A DNA stretch of 64,000 bases from Pseudomonas izuensis (GCF_009861505.1 NZ_WTFT01000006.1:124001-188000), one strand, 5' to 3'. Shown: positions 1-9,376, counted from the first letter of the stretch. Notes: generated by a model from the sequence alone, not told the origin. Program-made: numbers and translations.

Positions 1-1
1 G

Positions 2-607
2 CGGCGTGGCTTTCTGCTGCAGCCGGCGGCCTTGAACCGATTGCTGGGTCGGGCACTGCCCATTCATCGCATCGAGGATGCGGTGCTGCCGCTGTACATC
101 GTCACCACCGACTTGCTCAGTGGTGCCGAGACCGTTTTGTCCAGTGGTGAGCTTGGGCAGGCGCTACTGGCCAGCGCAGCCATCCCGTTGGTATTCCCCA
201 GCGTACAAATTGCCGATCAGTTCCTGATTGACGGTGGTGTGGCAAGCAATACACCCATTTCAACTGCCGTGGCCCTGGGCGCCACCAACGTCGTGGTCGT
301 CCCCACTGGAATGAGTTGCGCCCTATCACAACCGCCCCGCGGCCTGATCGCCCTGGCCCTGCATACCGTCAACCTGATGAGCATGCGCCAACTGGTGAGC
401 GACATCGAACACTTCCGCACGCTCACCAGCCTGCACATCGTCCCGCCCTTGTGCCCTGTAGATGTCTCGGTGTTCAACTTTGACCAGACTGAATCTTTGC
501 TGCAGCGTGCTTATGAACAGACCCTCCGGTGGCTGGACCGTGGGGGGCTTGAACGCACCAAGGTACCGGGGGCCCTGACGATCCATTCACATGCCCATGA
601 GCATTGA
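2..607 (+). CDS. Patatin-like phospholipase/esterase, C-terminal part (5' end outside window)
   Basis: The reading frame is open to the left edge, so this is the C-terminal part of a longer protein. What remains looks like the second half of a patatin domain: a TTDLLSG segment, the ASAAIPLVFP stretch and an IDGG motif. In patatins the Asp of DG[G/A] is the partner of the catalytic serine. The G-x-S-x-G nucleophile elbow should lie upstream and cannot be checked here. The family consists of cytosolic or membrane-associated serine lipid acyl hydrolases using a Ser-Asp dyad. A TTG at 32 could be miscalled as a start, but the frame continues upstream without a stop and the domain would then be incomplete. 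The next gene begins 122 bases downstream on the same strand. Confidence 0.8.
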   Translation, partial: RRGFLLQPAALNRLLGRALPIHRIEDAVLPLYIVTTDLLSGAETVLSSGELGQALLASAAIPLVFPSVQIADQFLIDGGVASNTPISTAVALGATNVVVVPTGMSCALSQPPRGLIALALHTVNLMSMRQLVSDIEHFRTLTSLHIVPPLCPVDVSVFNFDQTESLLQRAYEQTLRWLDRGGLERTKVPGALTIHSHAHEH

Positions 608-729
608 GTGTCCGCCGCCACGCAAACACCCCGAGCATTGGTGATTTCAGGTCGCTCGTTGACGGCTTTTGCTGCTTTCTCCCTGCAGACGGTGCAAAGT
701 ACCTCTCTTTTTTTCCAAAGGAGCCGGCC

Positions 730-1101
730 ATGCCCCTGGGCAAACGTGAACTTGCGCGGATCGAGCGCCGTTTGGTTACAACGCTTACCGAGGCCTGCGA
801 GACAGCAAAAGGTGAAATCAAAGGCTTTGCCTGGCTCACCCACACGGCTGACTTGAACGCCCTGGCGCAAACGCTGAAGGTGACTTGGGTATTCGAAACC
901 TTGACCGACAAAAAGCTCGCGCAGGCTAGCGCGAAAGCGCGAATTTTCGAGCTGACGGCTATCGCGCTGATCGAGGCAAACATCGATGTGAAGCCTTCGG
1001 ATCTCACTGTCCGATTCGACTCTGAAGAGGAGTGCCTGCGCACCCATGGTGGCGATTGGCAGAGGCGTCTTGCGCAATCACCCGTGACCAAGGGTTTTTG
1101 A
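730..1101 (+). CDS. Conserved hypothetical protein, 123 aa
   Basis: The start is set by an AAAGGAG ribosome binding site about 7 bases before ATG 730; the frame is open back to 604 but has no comparable site there. The product is a small, soluble, mixed-charge protein with no signal peptide or membrane segment and no domain I recognise. It reads like a compact alpha/beta protein (LARIERRLVTTLTEAC at the N-terminus, a TWVFETLTDKKLAQA central segment). It ends 2 bases before the DUF1289 gene, so the two are almost certainly co-transcribed and may share a role. Confidence 0.75.
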   Translation: MPLGKRELARIERRLVTTLTEACETAKGEIKGFAWLTHTADLNALAQTLKVTWVFETLTDKKLAQASAKARIFELTAIALIEANIDVKPSDLTVRFDSEEECLRTHGGDWQRRLAQSPVTKGF

Positions 1102-1103
1102 AG

Positions 1104-1283
1104 ATGGCCAAGGAAATCGAAAACCCATGCATTTCGGTTTGCCAGTTGAGCGGCGATCTGTGTGTGAGCTGCGGACGCAGCAAGGAAGACATCAAGAAGT
1201 GGAAACGCATGAAGCGGCCTGAAAAAATGGCCGCTGTGCAAAGGGCGAATGTGCGTTTGAAGGGCCTGAAGAAAGCACACTGA
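1104..1283 (+). CDS. DUF1289 (cysteine-rich Fe-S-like) small protein
   Basis: This 59-residue protein carries the DUF1289 pattern NPCISVCQL...LCVSCGRS, with Cys9, Cys13, Cys20 and Cys23, followed by a basic helix (KKWKRM, RPEKMAAVQ). The spacing of the four cysteines suggests binding of zinc or an iron-sulfur cluster; this is inference, as the family has no firm function. ATG 1104 is chosen because it begins two bases after the stop of the preceding gene, implying translational coupling, and because the domain starts at residue 7. The frame is open further upstream inside the preceding gene, but that part is a shadow. It is convergent with the FAD oxidoreductase at 1304. Confidence 0.85.
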   Translation: MAKEIENPCISVCQLSGDLCVSCGRSKEDIKKWKRMKRPEKMAAVQRANVRLKGLKKAH

Positions 1284-1303
1284 CAAACGCCCTCTCGTTG
1301 CCC

Positions 1304-2593
1304 TTACTTGTTAAGGCGCAGCGCGTCGAAAGCATCTCGCGCCTGGCAGGCGGTATAGGTCATTTGCGCGGCGACCAGACCGGCCAGGCCAAAAGTGCGG
1401 GTCAACCCGAACTGGCGGAAACCGTCGGGAATCGGAATGGACTTGGCGATAGCGTCAGCCAGAACCTCGCCCGCCACCGTCGTGGGCGCCATGCCATGAC
1501 CACCAAAACCAACGGCGTGCCAGACGCCCGCTTCATCCTGGCCGATCTGGGCCATTTGATGCCGGCCATAACTCATCAACCCGCCCCAGGAATATTGAAT
1601 GTCTACACCGTCGAGCTGGGGAAATACGTTTAAAAGATCTGCCTTGAGCAGGCTTGCGATCGCATCCGGGCTGCGATTGAGCACCGAAATCCGCCCTCCC
1701 CACAGAATCCGGCTGTCGCGAAGCGGGCGGTAGTAATCAAAAGCGAACCGCGTGTCATAGATGGCGGATTCACAATCAATAGCCTCTTTCAGGCGAGCCC
1801 CGAGAGGTTCGGTTGCAACCACATAGGTGGCAATGGGCAACACGGCACGTTCGACAGGACGATAGACACCGCGCGCGTATCCGCCACAGGAAAAGATGAC
1901 ATGCTCGGCATGCACTTCCCCGCCGTCGGTTTTCACGACATATTTCTGTCCACGCTTCTCGATGATCAGGGCAGATGATTGCTCGTGGATACGCACCCCC
2001 AATCCAGCCACAGCACGAGCAATGCCATACACATACTTGAGAGGATGAAAGTGGAAGGCGTTGCACTCCAGCAGGCCGCCGAAATAGCGCTCAGTCTTGA
2101 GTAGCTCTTTCAACTGGCCTGGCGGCATGTATTCCCAATCAACTCCGTAGACCTCACTCATGAGTTTTCGCGGCGCTTCAAGTCTTGACGGGTCGTTGAA
2201 CCAATTGGCGAGAATCACCCCCTTGTCAACCAGGTCACAATCGATCCCGTACTGTTTGACCCGATTGCGAATTAACTCAACGGCATCCAGCGTCAGCCGG
2301 TAAAGGCGTTGCGCCTCTTGAGCGCCAAGGGTGGCGAGAAGGTCAGCGTTTCCCAGGCTGTAGCCGCCGAAAACGAAGCCGCCATTACGACCCGAAGCAC
2401 CATGACCGATGCGATGGGACTCTAGAACAACGACGTCATTGATGCCTCGCTCGGCCAACCCGAGTGCAGTCGACAGCCCCGCCAGGCCACCGCCGAGAAT
2501 ACACACTTGAGTATCCACACGACCCGATTGGGCAGGATAGGTTGTGATGTCGGCCGTGGTTTCATAATAGGTTTGCTGGTAATCCGTGGTCAT
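1304..2593 (-). CDS. FAD-dependent amine/amino-acid oxidoreductase (DAO family, PuuB-like)
   Basis: The 429-residue product has the N-terminal dinucleotide-binding glycine motif GGGLAGL (residues 34-40) followed by an acidic residue ending the second strand (VVVLES), and the GASGRNGGF motif typical of DAO-family flavoenzymes such as gamma-glutamylputrescine oxidase. The C-terminal FAD contact WHAVGFGGHGM is also present. Such enzymes oxidise a secondary or primary amine to an imine that hydrolyses to an aldehyde or keto acid, with release of ammonia or amine. It follows the alpha/beta hydrolase on the same strand with an 84-base gap containing a perfect hairpin. Context (peptide-type importer, C45 hydrolase) suggests it oxidises an amine freed by deacylation. 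The family is secure; the substrate is unknown. Confidence 0.85.
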   Translation of the reverse strand: MTTDYQQTYYETTADITTYPAQSGRVDTQVCILGGGLAGLSTALGLAERGINDVVVLESHRIGHGASGRNGGFVFGGYSLGNADLLATLGAQEAQRLYRLTLDAVELIRNRVKQYGIDCDLVDKGVILANWFNDPSRLEAPRKLMSEVYGVDWEYMPPGQLKELLKTERYFGGLLECNAFHFHPLKYVYGIARAVAGLGVRIHEQSSALIIEKRGQKYVVKTDGGEVHAEHVIFSCGGYARGVYRPVERAVLPIATYVVATEPLGARLKEAIDCESAIYDTRFAFDYYRPLRDSRILWGGRISVLNRSPDAIASLLKADLLNVFPQLDGVDIQYSWGGLMSYGRHQMAQIGQDEAGVWHAVGFGGHGMAPTTVAGEVLADAIAKSIPIPDGFRQFGLTRTFGLAGLVAAQMTYTACQARDAFDALRLNK

Positions 2594-2645
2594 GAGCTTA
2601 TCCTTCGCGAAACCAATACTCGCTGGTCTATGAATGCAGACAAGA

Positions 2646-2670
2646 CGCCGTCGAAGTGGCCTCGACGGCG
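2646..2670 (-). other. Intercistronic perfect hairpin
   Basis: A 9-bp perfect inverted repeat (CGCCGTCGA / TCGACGGCG) with a 7-base loop lies between the stop of the hydrolase (2678) and the start of the FAD oxidoreductase (2593). No T-run follows it on the minus strand, so it is unlikely to be a full intrinsic terminator. It may instead stabilise the upstream transcript end or reduce expression of the downstream gene. Confidence 0.5.
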
Positions 2671-2677
2671 CCTTGAT

Positions 2678-3517
2678 TCAATCGCCCAGTTGCAACAGGA
2701 AGTCCTGGACGTAGGGCACAACCGATATTCCGGCGTGGGCGGTGTTGGGCACAATGTCTTGCTGAACACGTATGTCATAGGCCTCAAGGTTACGCGCCAG
2801 TGTGGTATTGCGCTCCACCCGGGTGCGGCCGGCGTCATTGATGCCTTCCTTGTATTGCACTGAACCGGGCTCGTAGTGGATCTCCCAGGTTTCCAGGTCG
2901 GCGGCCCCCACTAACAGCTGAACATCGACTTCACGCAGCGCATCGAGATTCAGGCGTTTACCGAAAATCGCCTCGACGCCTCCGGTACCCACCCACCAAT
3001 CGCGCCCCTCATCGATCAAGGTCACCGACCCCGGTGCACCGATAGACACGGAGCGTAGACGTTCGGGGTGCAGGTAGTAAAATCGGTTGGCAAAGTGGCC
3101 ACCACCCGAATAACCAAACAATGAAAACCGCTGGAACGACGTGTTGAGTGCCTCGGATACTTCATCCACCATGGCCAGCAGGACTTCGTCATACCGAATG
3201 TCCCCTTCCTTGAGGTACTTGAAACCATGCGGGTTGCCATCACCCAGTGGACCTACCGGAAACAGCGGCGCGAGAATGATGTAGCGGTTGAAGCGGCCGA
3301 ACTCGGCAAACGCGTCCCGATACTCGACCATCGTGCGCCCGGTGCCATGGACCGCGACCAGCAAACGATGGCCTTCAGGCGATTGATCAAAGGTTTGCGG
3401 AACATAAAGACAATAGGCAAAACGCGGATCCCTGCGGCACGAAAATATGGTCGTGCTACCTCGGTAGTACATCTGGCGACGCCGCGCTTCGGGGGTGTCC
3501 TGAGGGTTGCTCAACAT
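2678..3517 (-). CDS. Alpha/beta hydrolase (poly-3-hydroxybutyrate-depolymerase/esterase type)
   Basis: The 279-residue protein has the alpha/beta-hydrolase layout: a VAVHGTGR oxyanion segment around residue 55, the nucleophile elbow GYSGGG with Ser137, and a C-terminal NTAHAGIS segment that likely supplies the catalytic histidine. There is no signal peptide, so it should be cytosolic. It is the first gene of a minus-strand pair with the FAD oxidoreductase and is divergent from the GntR regulator, which suggests that the regulator controls it. It probably hydrolyses an ester or amide in the same catabolic route; the substrate cannot be told from sequence. Confidence 0.8.
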   Translation of the reverse strand: MLSNPQDTPEARRRQMYYRGSTTIFSCRRDPRFAYCLYVPQTFDQSPEGHRLLVAVHGTGRTMVEYRDAFAEFGRFNRYIILAPLFPVGPLGDGNPHGFKYLKEGDIRYDEVLLAMVDEVSEALNTSFQRFSLFGYSGGGHFANRFYYLHPERLRSVSIGAPGSVTLIDEGRDWWVGTGGVEAIFGKRLNLDALREVDVQLLVGAADLETWEIHYEPGSVQYKEGINDAGRTRVERNTTLARNLEAYDIRVQQDIVPNTAHAGISVVPYVQDFLLQLGD

Positions 3518-3624
3518 TGTGAAACCTCGTTGATAATTGTGCCATTATTGGTAGATACAGCGGGCCAGGGTCATGCACGGTCGCGACTCGAACACCCACT
3601 TTCCAGGTTTTGTGGAAGTCACCC
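3518..3624. promoter_or_regulatory. Divergent promoter region between hydrolase and GntR regulator
   Basis: This 107-base region separates divergent genes. It contains an AT-rich stretch around 3530-3556 (TTGATAATTGTGCCATTATTGG) with the near-symmetric CCATTATTGG. GntR/FadR regulators commonly bind such small palindromes in their own divergent promoters, so this is the most likely operator region. No clear sigma-70 boxes could be assigned by eye. Confidence 0.4.
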
Positions 3625-4245
3625 TTGAACAAAAAAACGACTGATCGCAGCCAATTGGTGCTGCTGATTTCAAATGACATCAATGCCGGTATTCTTCCGA
3701 CCGGCAGCTGGCTCAAGCAGATCGATCTCGAACACCGCTACGGCTGTACCCGACTGGACATCCGTCGTGCGCTGGACCAATTGGTCCTGAAAAACATGGT
3801 CGAACACATCCCCAATCGGGGTTATTACGTCCACACGCCTGACTTGACCCAGGTGTCGGATACCCGCGAAGTTCGCATCGCACTCGAATGTGCAGCGGTC
3901 GATCAAATGGTCGTCACCGAAGAACGTCTGCAGGCGCTGGACGTCATCGCTCAACGCTTCAGCCGCCTGGTCAACGAAGGCACGATGCAAGAGTGCTACA
4001 GCGCCAATCTCGAGTTTCATCGCGGGATCTATGACATGTGCACCAACCGGGTCATGATCGAGTTCATCGAAGAAATTCGCAGCCGTCCCCCATCGTCTCC
4101 CGGTGGCACCTGGCGTACGCATCTGCGCGCAGAGCAGTCGAGCCGCGAACATTTCCAGATCCTTGAGCTCCTGCGTAACGGTGACCGCGAACAACTCAAG
4201 CGACTGATCGCGGCGCACATCCGTCAAACCCCGTTGGAGCCATAA
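3625..4245 (+). CDS. GntR-family transcriptional regulator (FadR/FCD subgroup)
   Basis: This 206-residue protein has an N-terminal winged helix (about residues 8-70; ISNDINAGILPTGSWL then LDIRRALDQLVLKNMVEHIPNRGYYV) typical of GntR regulators, and a C-terminal helical FCD-type ligand domain with REVRIALECAAVDQM and the histidine-containing LEFHRGIYDMC, which often binds a metal. The start is a TTG at 3625: GGAAG lies 6 bases ahead of it, whereas the earlier TTG at 3610 has no spaced ribosome binding site. It is divergent from the hydrolase/FAD oxidoreductase pair and convergent with the ABC importer operon, so it probably controls one or both in response to the imported compound. Confidence 0.85.
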   Translation: MNKKTTDRSQLVLLISNDINAGILPTGSWLKQIDLEHRYGCTRLDIRRALDQLVLKNMVEHIPNRGYYVHTPDLTQVSDTREVRIALECAAVDQMVVTEERLQALDVIAQRFSRLVNEGTMQECYSANLEFHRGIYDMCTNRVMIEFIEEIRSRPPSSPGGTWRTHLRAEQSSREHFQILELLRNGDREQLKRLIAAHIRQTPLEP

Positions 4246-4248
4246 GTT

Positions 4249-5802
4249 TCAAGGCTTGATGCTGACGCCCCACAGACGTGGCTTCTGCCCGATCCAGGCG
4301 TCGTAGCCCTCTACGTTCTGATTCAGCGCAACGATGTCCAGGCCGTTGTACATGACGATCATCGGCACTTGGTCGATGAAGCGCTCATGCAGTTGATCGA
4401 AGATTGACTGGCGCTTGGCGACGTCACCTTCCTTCTGTGCCTGGGCCAGCAGCTCCATCGCCACAGGATCCTCCCAGACCTTGCGCGACTCCTTGTCCTT
4501 GTTACCCGTCACCTGCTCAAAACTCAGCGCCGGATCGAAGCGTGCGGAATAGGTAAAGGACATCGCTTGATAACGTCCGGCCTGGTAACGCTCAAGCTGG
4601 GTCCCCCACTCCATGACCTCGACCTGCGCGTTGATACCGACCGCTTGCAGCATCGCCTGGGCAATGATTGCCAGGTCATAGCTGGGAACCATCGAGCGCT
4701 TGTTGGCGACGATCGTCAGGGGTTGACCGCGATAGCCGGCCTCCTGGAGCAGTCGCGTTGCCTTCTGCGGGTCGTAGGTGAAGCCGCGTTGTTCGCTTGG
4801 GCCGTAATAGTTGGAGGCCACGCTGATGATCGAGTTATTGGGCACACCAAAGCCGTTGCTCGTCGTCGCGACCAGTTGCTTGACATCGATGGCAGCGGCA
4901 ATGGCCTGACGGATTCGCTTGTCCTTGAGCAACGGATCCCGGGTTTGGAACATCAGCACATTCATGGTCGCGCTGGGATCTGTCGAAACCTTGAGCGATG
5001 CGTGGGTCTTGATTTCGGGCAGGTCGGTTTCGGTGACTTCAGCCAGGTCCAGGTCGCCCGAAAAGAGCGCCGCCTTGACCGTCGCCTGATCGGGAATAAT
5101 CACAAACCGTACTTCATGGGTCAGCGCATTCTTGCCTCCCGTATAGCCGTCGCGCGGGCCGGGCAAGGATTGATAATCCGTGAATTTGCTCAACGTGACG
5201 TACTGCCCACGCTTCCACTCGCTCAACTGATAAGGACCCGTGCCGATCGGTGCCAGGAACTCACCCTGGGCATTGACCGAGGCTTTGTTCAGTACCGCGG
5301 TGCCGCCACAATCGGTCCGCGCCAGCGTGGCGAGGAACATGCCGCTGGGCTTTTCCAGTTCCATCACCACGGTGTGGTCATCCGGTGCCGTTACCCTGGT
5401 CACCTTGGTCAAGCCGCTGCCATCAAACTCCGGAAGGCAACGCCACTGTGTCTTGGGGTCCATGTCCCGGTTCCAGCTCCAGAGCACGTCGGCGGCGGTC
5501 ATTAGCTCACCGTTATGGAACTTCACACCTTGGCGCAAGGTGAAGGTGTAGGTCAGGCCATCCGCAGAAACATCGATCTTCTGTGCCAGCAATGGTTTGA
5601 CTTCGCCCTTCTCCCCATAGGCCACCAACCCTTCGGTCATGTGCAGCACCACCGCATCGGAACGGTCGTCACGATTGACTCCCGGGTCCAGGCTGCGAAT
5701 ATCGGAGTTCATCGCCAGACGCAGGGTTTGCGCCTGGGCGATACCGCAACCGACCATGGTCATCATGCTCAGCGTCAAAGCGTTTACTAAAAAGCGATTC
5801 AT
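4249..5802 (-). CDS. Peptide/nickel-type ABC transporter substrate-binding protein (SBP family 5)
   Basis: The 517-residue precursor begins with a clear Sec signal peptide (MNRFLVNALTLSMMTMVGCGIAQA) and continues with SBP_bac_5 hallmarks: NSDIRSLDPGVNRDDRSD, FTLRQGVKFHNGE and the LMTAADVLWSW segment. These proteins bind oligopeptides, dipeptides, opines or other amides in the periplasm. The start is placed at ATG 5802, preceded by AAGGA 8 bases away; the frame is open 95 codons further upstream but that would bury the signal peptide inside the protein. It is the last gene of the C45-DppB-DppC-DppDF-like operon. Ligand identity is not readable from sequence. Confidence 0.9.
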   Translation of the reverse strand: MNRFLVNALTLSMMTMVGCGIAQAQTLRLAMNSDIRSLDPGVNRDDRSDAVVLHMTEGLVAYGEKGEVKPLLAQKIDVSADGLTYTFTLRQGVKFHNGELMTAADVLWSWNRDMDPKTQWRCLPEFDGSGLTKVTRVTAPDDHTVVMELEKPSGMFLATLARTDCGGTAVLNKASVNAQGEFLAPIGTGPYQLSEWKRGQYVTLSKFTDYQSLPGPRDGYTGGKNALTHEVRFVIIPDQATVKAALFSGDLDLAEVTETDLPEIKTHASLKVSTDPSATMNVLMFQTRDPLLKDKRIRQAIAAAIDVKQLVATTSNGFGVPNNSIISVASNYYGPSEQRGFTYDPQKATRLLQEAGYRGQPLTIVANKRSMVPSYDLAIIAQAMLQAVGINAQVEVMEWGTQLERYQAGRYQAMSFTYSARFDPALSFEQVTGNKDKESRKVWEDPVAMELLAQAQKEGDVAKRQSIFDQLHERFIDQVPMIVMYNGLDIVALNQNVEGYDAWIGQKPRLWGVSIKP

Positions 5803-5869
5803 AGGCGAGTCCTTGATAGAGCTGCAACGGGTTGATACCGCCACCGGTGTGACGGCTTTAAAAAATCCT

Positions 5870-7501
5870 TCACAGCGCAGCACTGCTGCGTAATTGATAA
5901 CGCCCATCGGCCAGCCGCACCAACGGGTTGGCGGCAGCCAGCAGTCGATGAGTGAAGGCGTGTTGCGGGTTGTCGAACACTTGTGCGGTGGTGCCAATCT
6001 CGACCACTCGACCTTGCTGCATGACGGCCACGCGATGGGCAATGCGCTCCACCGCCGCCAGGTCATGGGAGATGAACAGGCAGGCAAAGCCGTACTGCTT
6101 TTGCAGCCGCTCGAACAACGCCAGGATTTGCTTTTGAATGGTCATGTCGAGGGCGGAAATCGGTTCGTCGGCGATGACCAGCTTGGGGTGACGAATCAGC
6201 GCCCGGCCAATCGCCACCCGTTGCCGTTGACCACCGGAAAGCTGATGGGGGAAGCGGTCGGCGAAGAGCGGGTCCAGCCCGACATCCTGCAAAATGGTGC
6301 GCACCCGCTCGGCACGCTGCTCCCGACTGAGCCCCGGCACATGACGCAGCGGTTCAGCGAGGATTTCCGAAATCCGGGCACGCGGATCGAGGGACGATAC
6401 CGGGTCCTGAAAAATCATCTGGCATTGCAATCGATGCTCGCGATTGGTGCTCTTGAGGATGTCGACGCCATCGAAAAAGATCTCGCCGGCAATCGGATTG
6501 ACCAACCCGACAACCGAACGGCCAAGGGTGGTTTTACCCGAACCGCTGCCGCCGACCAGCGCCAGGGTTTCACCCGCAGCGATTTGCAGACTGACCCCAT
6601 CTACCGCACGTTTGGCTTTACCACGCCACAGGAACCCCTGGCGCCCCGGGTGCTCGATGGTGATGTTACGCATGTCGACCAACGGCGCAGCCAGTGATGC
6701 GCTGTCCAGGTTGCCTCGGGTAGGCAGGGCGTCGAGCAGTTGGCGGGTGTATTCAGCCTTGGGGCCCAGCAGGATCTGTTCGGTCGGACCGCTTTCGATC
6801 GCCTTGCCGCTGCGCATCACCACGACTGTGTGGGCATGGCGCACCACCAGCGACAAGTCATGACTGATGAACAGGATCGCCGTGCCCTCCTCTCTCGTCA
6901 GTTCGAGCATCAGTTCGATGACGTCAGCCTGGGCCAGGGTGTCGAGGGCCGTGGTCGGCTCATCGGCGATCAACAGCGCCGGGCGCAACAACATGACCGA
7001 AGCCAGCATGATGCGTTGTCGCATGCCACCGGAGAATTCGTGAGGAAAAGCGTTCAAACAACGTTGCGGATCATCCATGCCGATTCGGCGCAGCATCTCC
7101 AACGAACGGGCCAGGATGGTTTTTTCATCCAGGTCGGTGTGCAGGCGCAACCCTTCCGCCATCTGCTGGCCAATGGTCAAAGTCGGGTTGAGCGAGACCA
7201 TCGGCTCCTGAAACACCATCCCGATCTTCGCGCCGCGAACATCACGCAACTGCTCGTAAGGCAAGGTGCACAGGTCGGTATCGGCAAACTCGATACGACC
7301 GGACGCGACGCGCATCGGCGGCGGCAACAGCCCGATGACAGCACGTGCCGCCATCGTCTTTCCGCTGCCGGACTCACCCACCAGCGCTACGATCTCGCCG
7401 GGTGCCATGTCGAAGCTGAGGTGGTCAACCGCAAGCGAACCCTCGGTTCCCACTTGAATGCAAAGATTACTGACGCGAAGCAAAGGCTTGACGGTATCCA
7501 T
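5870..7501 (-). CDS. Fused double ATPase of peptide-type ABC transporter (DppD-DppF fusion type)
   Basis: A single 543-residue chain carries two ABC ATPase domains. The first has Walker A GESGSGKT (residues 42-49), Q-loop FQEPMVSLNP and signature SGGMRQR. The second has Walker A GGSGSGKT, FQDPVSSLDPR and signature SGGQRQR. Fused forms occur in GsiA/YejF-type importers. It powers uptake through the two permeases encoded just upstream. Its ATG overlaps the stop of the DppC-like gene by one base (TAATG), so translation is coupled. The substrate-binding protein follows 67 bases downstream. Confidence 0.92.
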   Translation of the reverse strand: MDTVKPLLRVSNLCIQVGTEGSLAVDHLSFDMAPGEIVALVGESGSGKTMAARAVIGLLPPPMRVASGRIEFADTDLCTLPYEQLRDVRGAKIGMVFQEPMVSLNPTLTIGQQMAEGLRLHTDLDEKTILARSLEMLRRIGMDDPQRCLNAFPHEFSGGMRQRIMLASVMLLRPALLIADEPTTALDTLAQADVIELMLELTREEGTAILFISHDLSLVVRHAHTVVVMRSGKAIESGPTEQILLGPKAEYTRQLLDALPTRGNLDSASLAAPLVDMRNITIEHPGRQGFLWRGKAKRAVDGVSLQIAAGETLALVGGSGSGKTTLGRSVVGLVNPIAGEIFFDGVDILKSTNREHRLQCQMIFQDPVSSLDPRARISEILAEPLRHVPGLSREQRAERVRTILQDVGLDPLFADRFPHQLSGGQRQRVAIGRALIRHPKLVIADEPISALDMTIQKQILALFERLQKQYGFACLFISHDLAAVERIAHRVAVMQQGRVVEIGTTAQVFDNPQHAFTHRLLAAANPLVRLADGRYQLRSSAAL

Positions 7502-8373
7502 TAGCGACTCATCCGGGGGTCAAGGCGATCACGCAGGGCGTCACCGAAAAGATTGATGCCGATCAGGGCAATGGAAATCATCAGGCCAGGGAAGAAACCC
7601 AGCCAGGGTGCCGTGACCAGATGCGGCCGGCTGGAGGCCAGCATGTTTCCCCAGGTGGCGGCTGGCGGAGGAACGCCTAACCCGAGAAAGCTCAAGGCGC
7701 TCTCCGACAGAATCGCCCAGCCGAACATGCTGGTGGCGAGGACAATCAACGGTGCCACGCAGTTAGGCGCGATATGCCGCCACATCGTGTACAGCTCACC
7801 ATTGCCAATCACCCTGGAGGCTTCGATGAACTCTCGTTCACGTAACGACAACACCGTGCTGCGCACCACCCGAACCACGGTGGGGATATAGGCCAGGCCC
7901 AGCGCCAGCACGATGCCGTACTGACTGGCACCCACAATGGCGAGCAACCCCAGGGCCAGCAACATCCCGGGGAATGCCAGCAACGCATCGTTCACCATCA
8001 TCAACAGGCGGTCCGTCCAGCCACGCAGGTAACCGGCGAGCAGACCGAACAACGTGCCGATGCTGATGGCCAGGATCACCGTCAGCAGGCTGATCCACAG
8101 GCTGGTGCGTGCACCGATGATGATGCGGCTGAAGACATCGCGGCCGAACTCATCAGTGCCCAGAAGGTGTGGCCAGGACGGCGCCATGAATCGGTTGGCC
8201 AGGTCCAACCGCAACGGGTCATAGGGCGTCCAGACGATACCGGCCACCGCGAGCAGCACCAGCACCCCCAGCAGGCTGCCACCGATCAGCGCGTTGAACG
8301 CAAGCGGACGTTTGTGCCTGGTAGCCTTCGGCACAGCGCCTGGCGGCGCGGCAATTTCGCTTAATGTCTTCAT
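7501..8373 (-). CDS. Peptide-type ABC transporter permease (DppC-like)
   Basis: This 290-residue inner-membrane protein has about six membrane segments. It shows the DppC/OppC signatures LLGTDEFGRDVFSRII after the first segment and the EAA-loop IEASRVIGNGELYTMWRHIAPN that contacts the ATPase. It pairs with the DppB-like permease, whose stop overlaps its ATG by four bases (ATGA), and is itself followed by the fused ATPase with a one-base overlap. The tight packing shows a single translational unit. Confidence 0.92.
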   Translation of the reverse strand: MKTLSEIAAPPGAVPKATRHKRPLAFNALIGGSLLGVLVLLAVAGIVWTPYDPLRLDLANRFMAPSWPHLLGTDEFGRDVFSRIIIGARTSLWISLLTVILAISIGTLFGLLAGYLRGWTDRLLMMVNDALLAFPGMLLALGLLAIVGASQYGIVLALGLAYIPTVVRVVRSTVLSLREREFIEASRVIGNGELYTMWRHIAPNCVAPLIVLATSMFGWAILSESALSFLGLGVPPPAATWGNMLASSRPHLVTAPWLGFFPGLMISIALIGINLFGDALRDRLDPRMSR

Positions 8374-9311
8374 GCTTTCACCCGAGGATCGAACAACGGA
8401 TACATCAGATCTACGAGCAGGTTGACCAACACGTAGACGAATGTAATGAGCAACAGGCAGCCCTGCAGTACGGGGTAATCACGGGCATAAATGGAGTCGA
8501 CCATCAGGCGCCCGATGCCGGGAATGGTGAACACCGTTTCGATGACAGCGATCCCGCCCAGCAGGTTGCCGAGGATCAGGCCGATCAGTGTCCAGGTGGG
8601 GGCAAAGGCGTTGCGCAATGTATGGCGCCAAAGCACCGCGCGCTCCGACAACCCTTTGGCCCGCGCATGCGCGATGTAGTCCAGGCGCAGGACTTCGATC
8701 GAGCTGGCCCTCTGCATCCGGATAATCACGCCGCTTTCATGCAACACCAGCGTTGCCACGGGCAAGATGATGTAGGCCAGCGCTTTGCCAAAATCCGCCG
8801 AAAACGGTACATACCCCACCACCGGCAACCAGCCCAGCTCCAGGCCAAACACATACAACAGCAACAGGCCCATCCAGAAACCGGGGACCGACAGTAACAA
8901 CGTCGCGGTCGTCACCAGTCCCAAATCAATCAGCGTGTCCTGTTTCCACGCCGCCAGCATGCCAAGAGGAACAGCAATCACCGCCGCCAGCGCGACCGCC
9001 GTCAGAACGATGGTCACACTGACGCTGAACCTTTCAAGCACCAGTGGTAAAACGGCTTCATGACTGGTGATCGAAAAGCCCAGATCACCCTGGAACACTG
9101 CCTTGAGCCAGATCAGGTATTGCGCGATCACCGGTTGATCCAGCCCGAGGGACTGCCGCATCTTGACCAGACTGGCGGGGTCAGCCATGTCGCCCAGCAT
9201 CAGGAGCGCCGGGTCACCGGGTATCAACCGGATCATTGCGAAGACCGCAATGGATATCAGCAATAACGTCGGGACCGCCATGGCCAGACGCTGAATGATC
9301 AAACGAAACAT
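8370..9311 (-). CDS. Peptide-type ABC transporter permease (DppB-like)
   Basis: The 313-residue product starts with the typical DppB N-terminus (MFRLIIQRLAMAVPTLLLIS...FAMIRLIPGDPA) and has about six membrane segments and the EAA-type loop DYIAHARAKGLSERAVLWRHTLRN. It forms the heterodimeric membrane channel with the DppC-like subunit. It is preceded by the C45 hydrolase gene (65-base gap) on the same strand, which places the hydrolase first in this operon. Confidence 0.92.
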   Translation of the reverse strand: MFRLIIQRLAMAVPTLLLISIAVFAMIRLIPGDPALLMLGDMADPASLVKMRQSLGLDQPVIAQYLIWLKAVFQGDLGFSITSHEAVLPLVLERFSVSVTIVLTAVALAAVIAVPLGMLAAWKQDTLIDLGLVTTATLLLSVPGFWMGLLLLYVFGLELGWLPVVGYVPFSADFGKALAYIILPVATLVLHESGVIIRMQRASSIEVLRLDYIAHARAKGLSERAVLWRHTLRNAFAPTWTLIGLILGNLLGGIAVIETVFTIPGIGRLMVDSIYARDYPVLQGCLLLITFVYVLVNLLVDLMYPLFDPRVKA

Positions 9312-9376
9312 GTGGGTTCCTCGATGTTGATACGGCCCTCAATCGAGCAGGGCTCAGGCTGACAACGGGGTAGTGT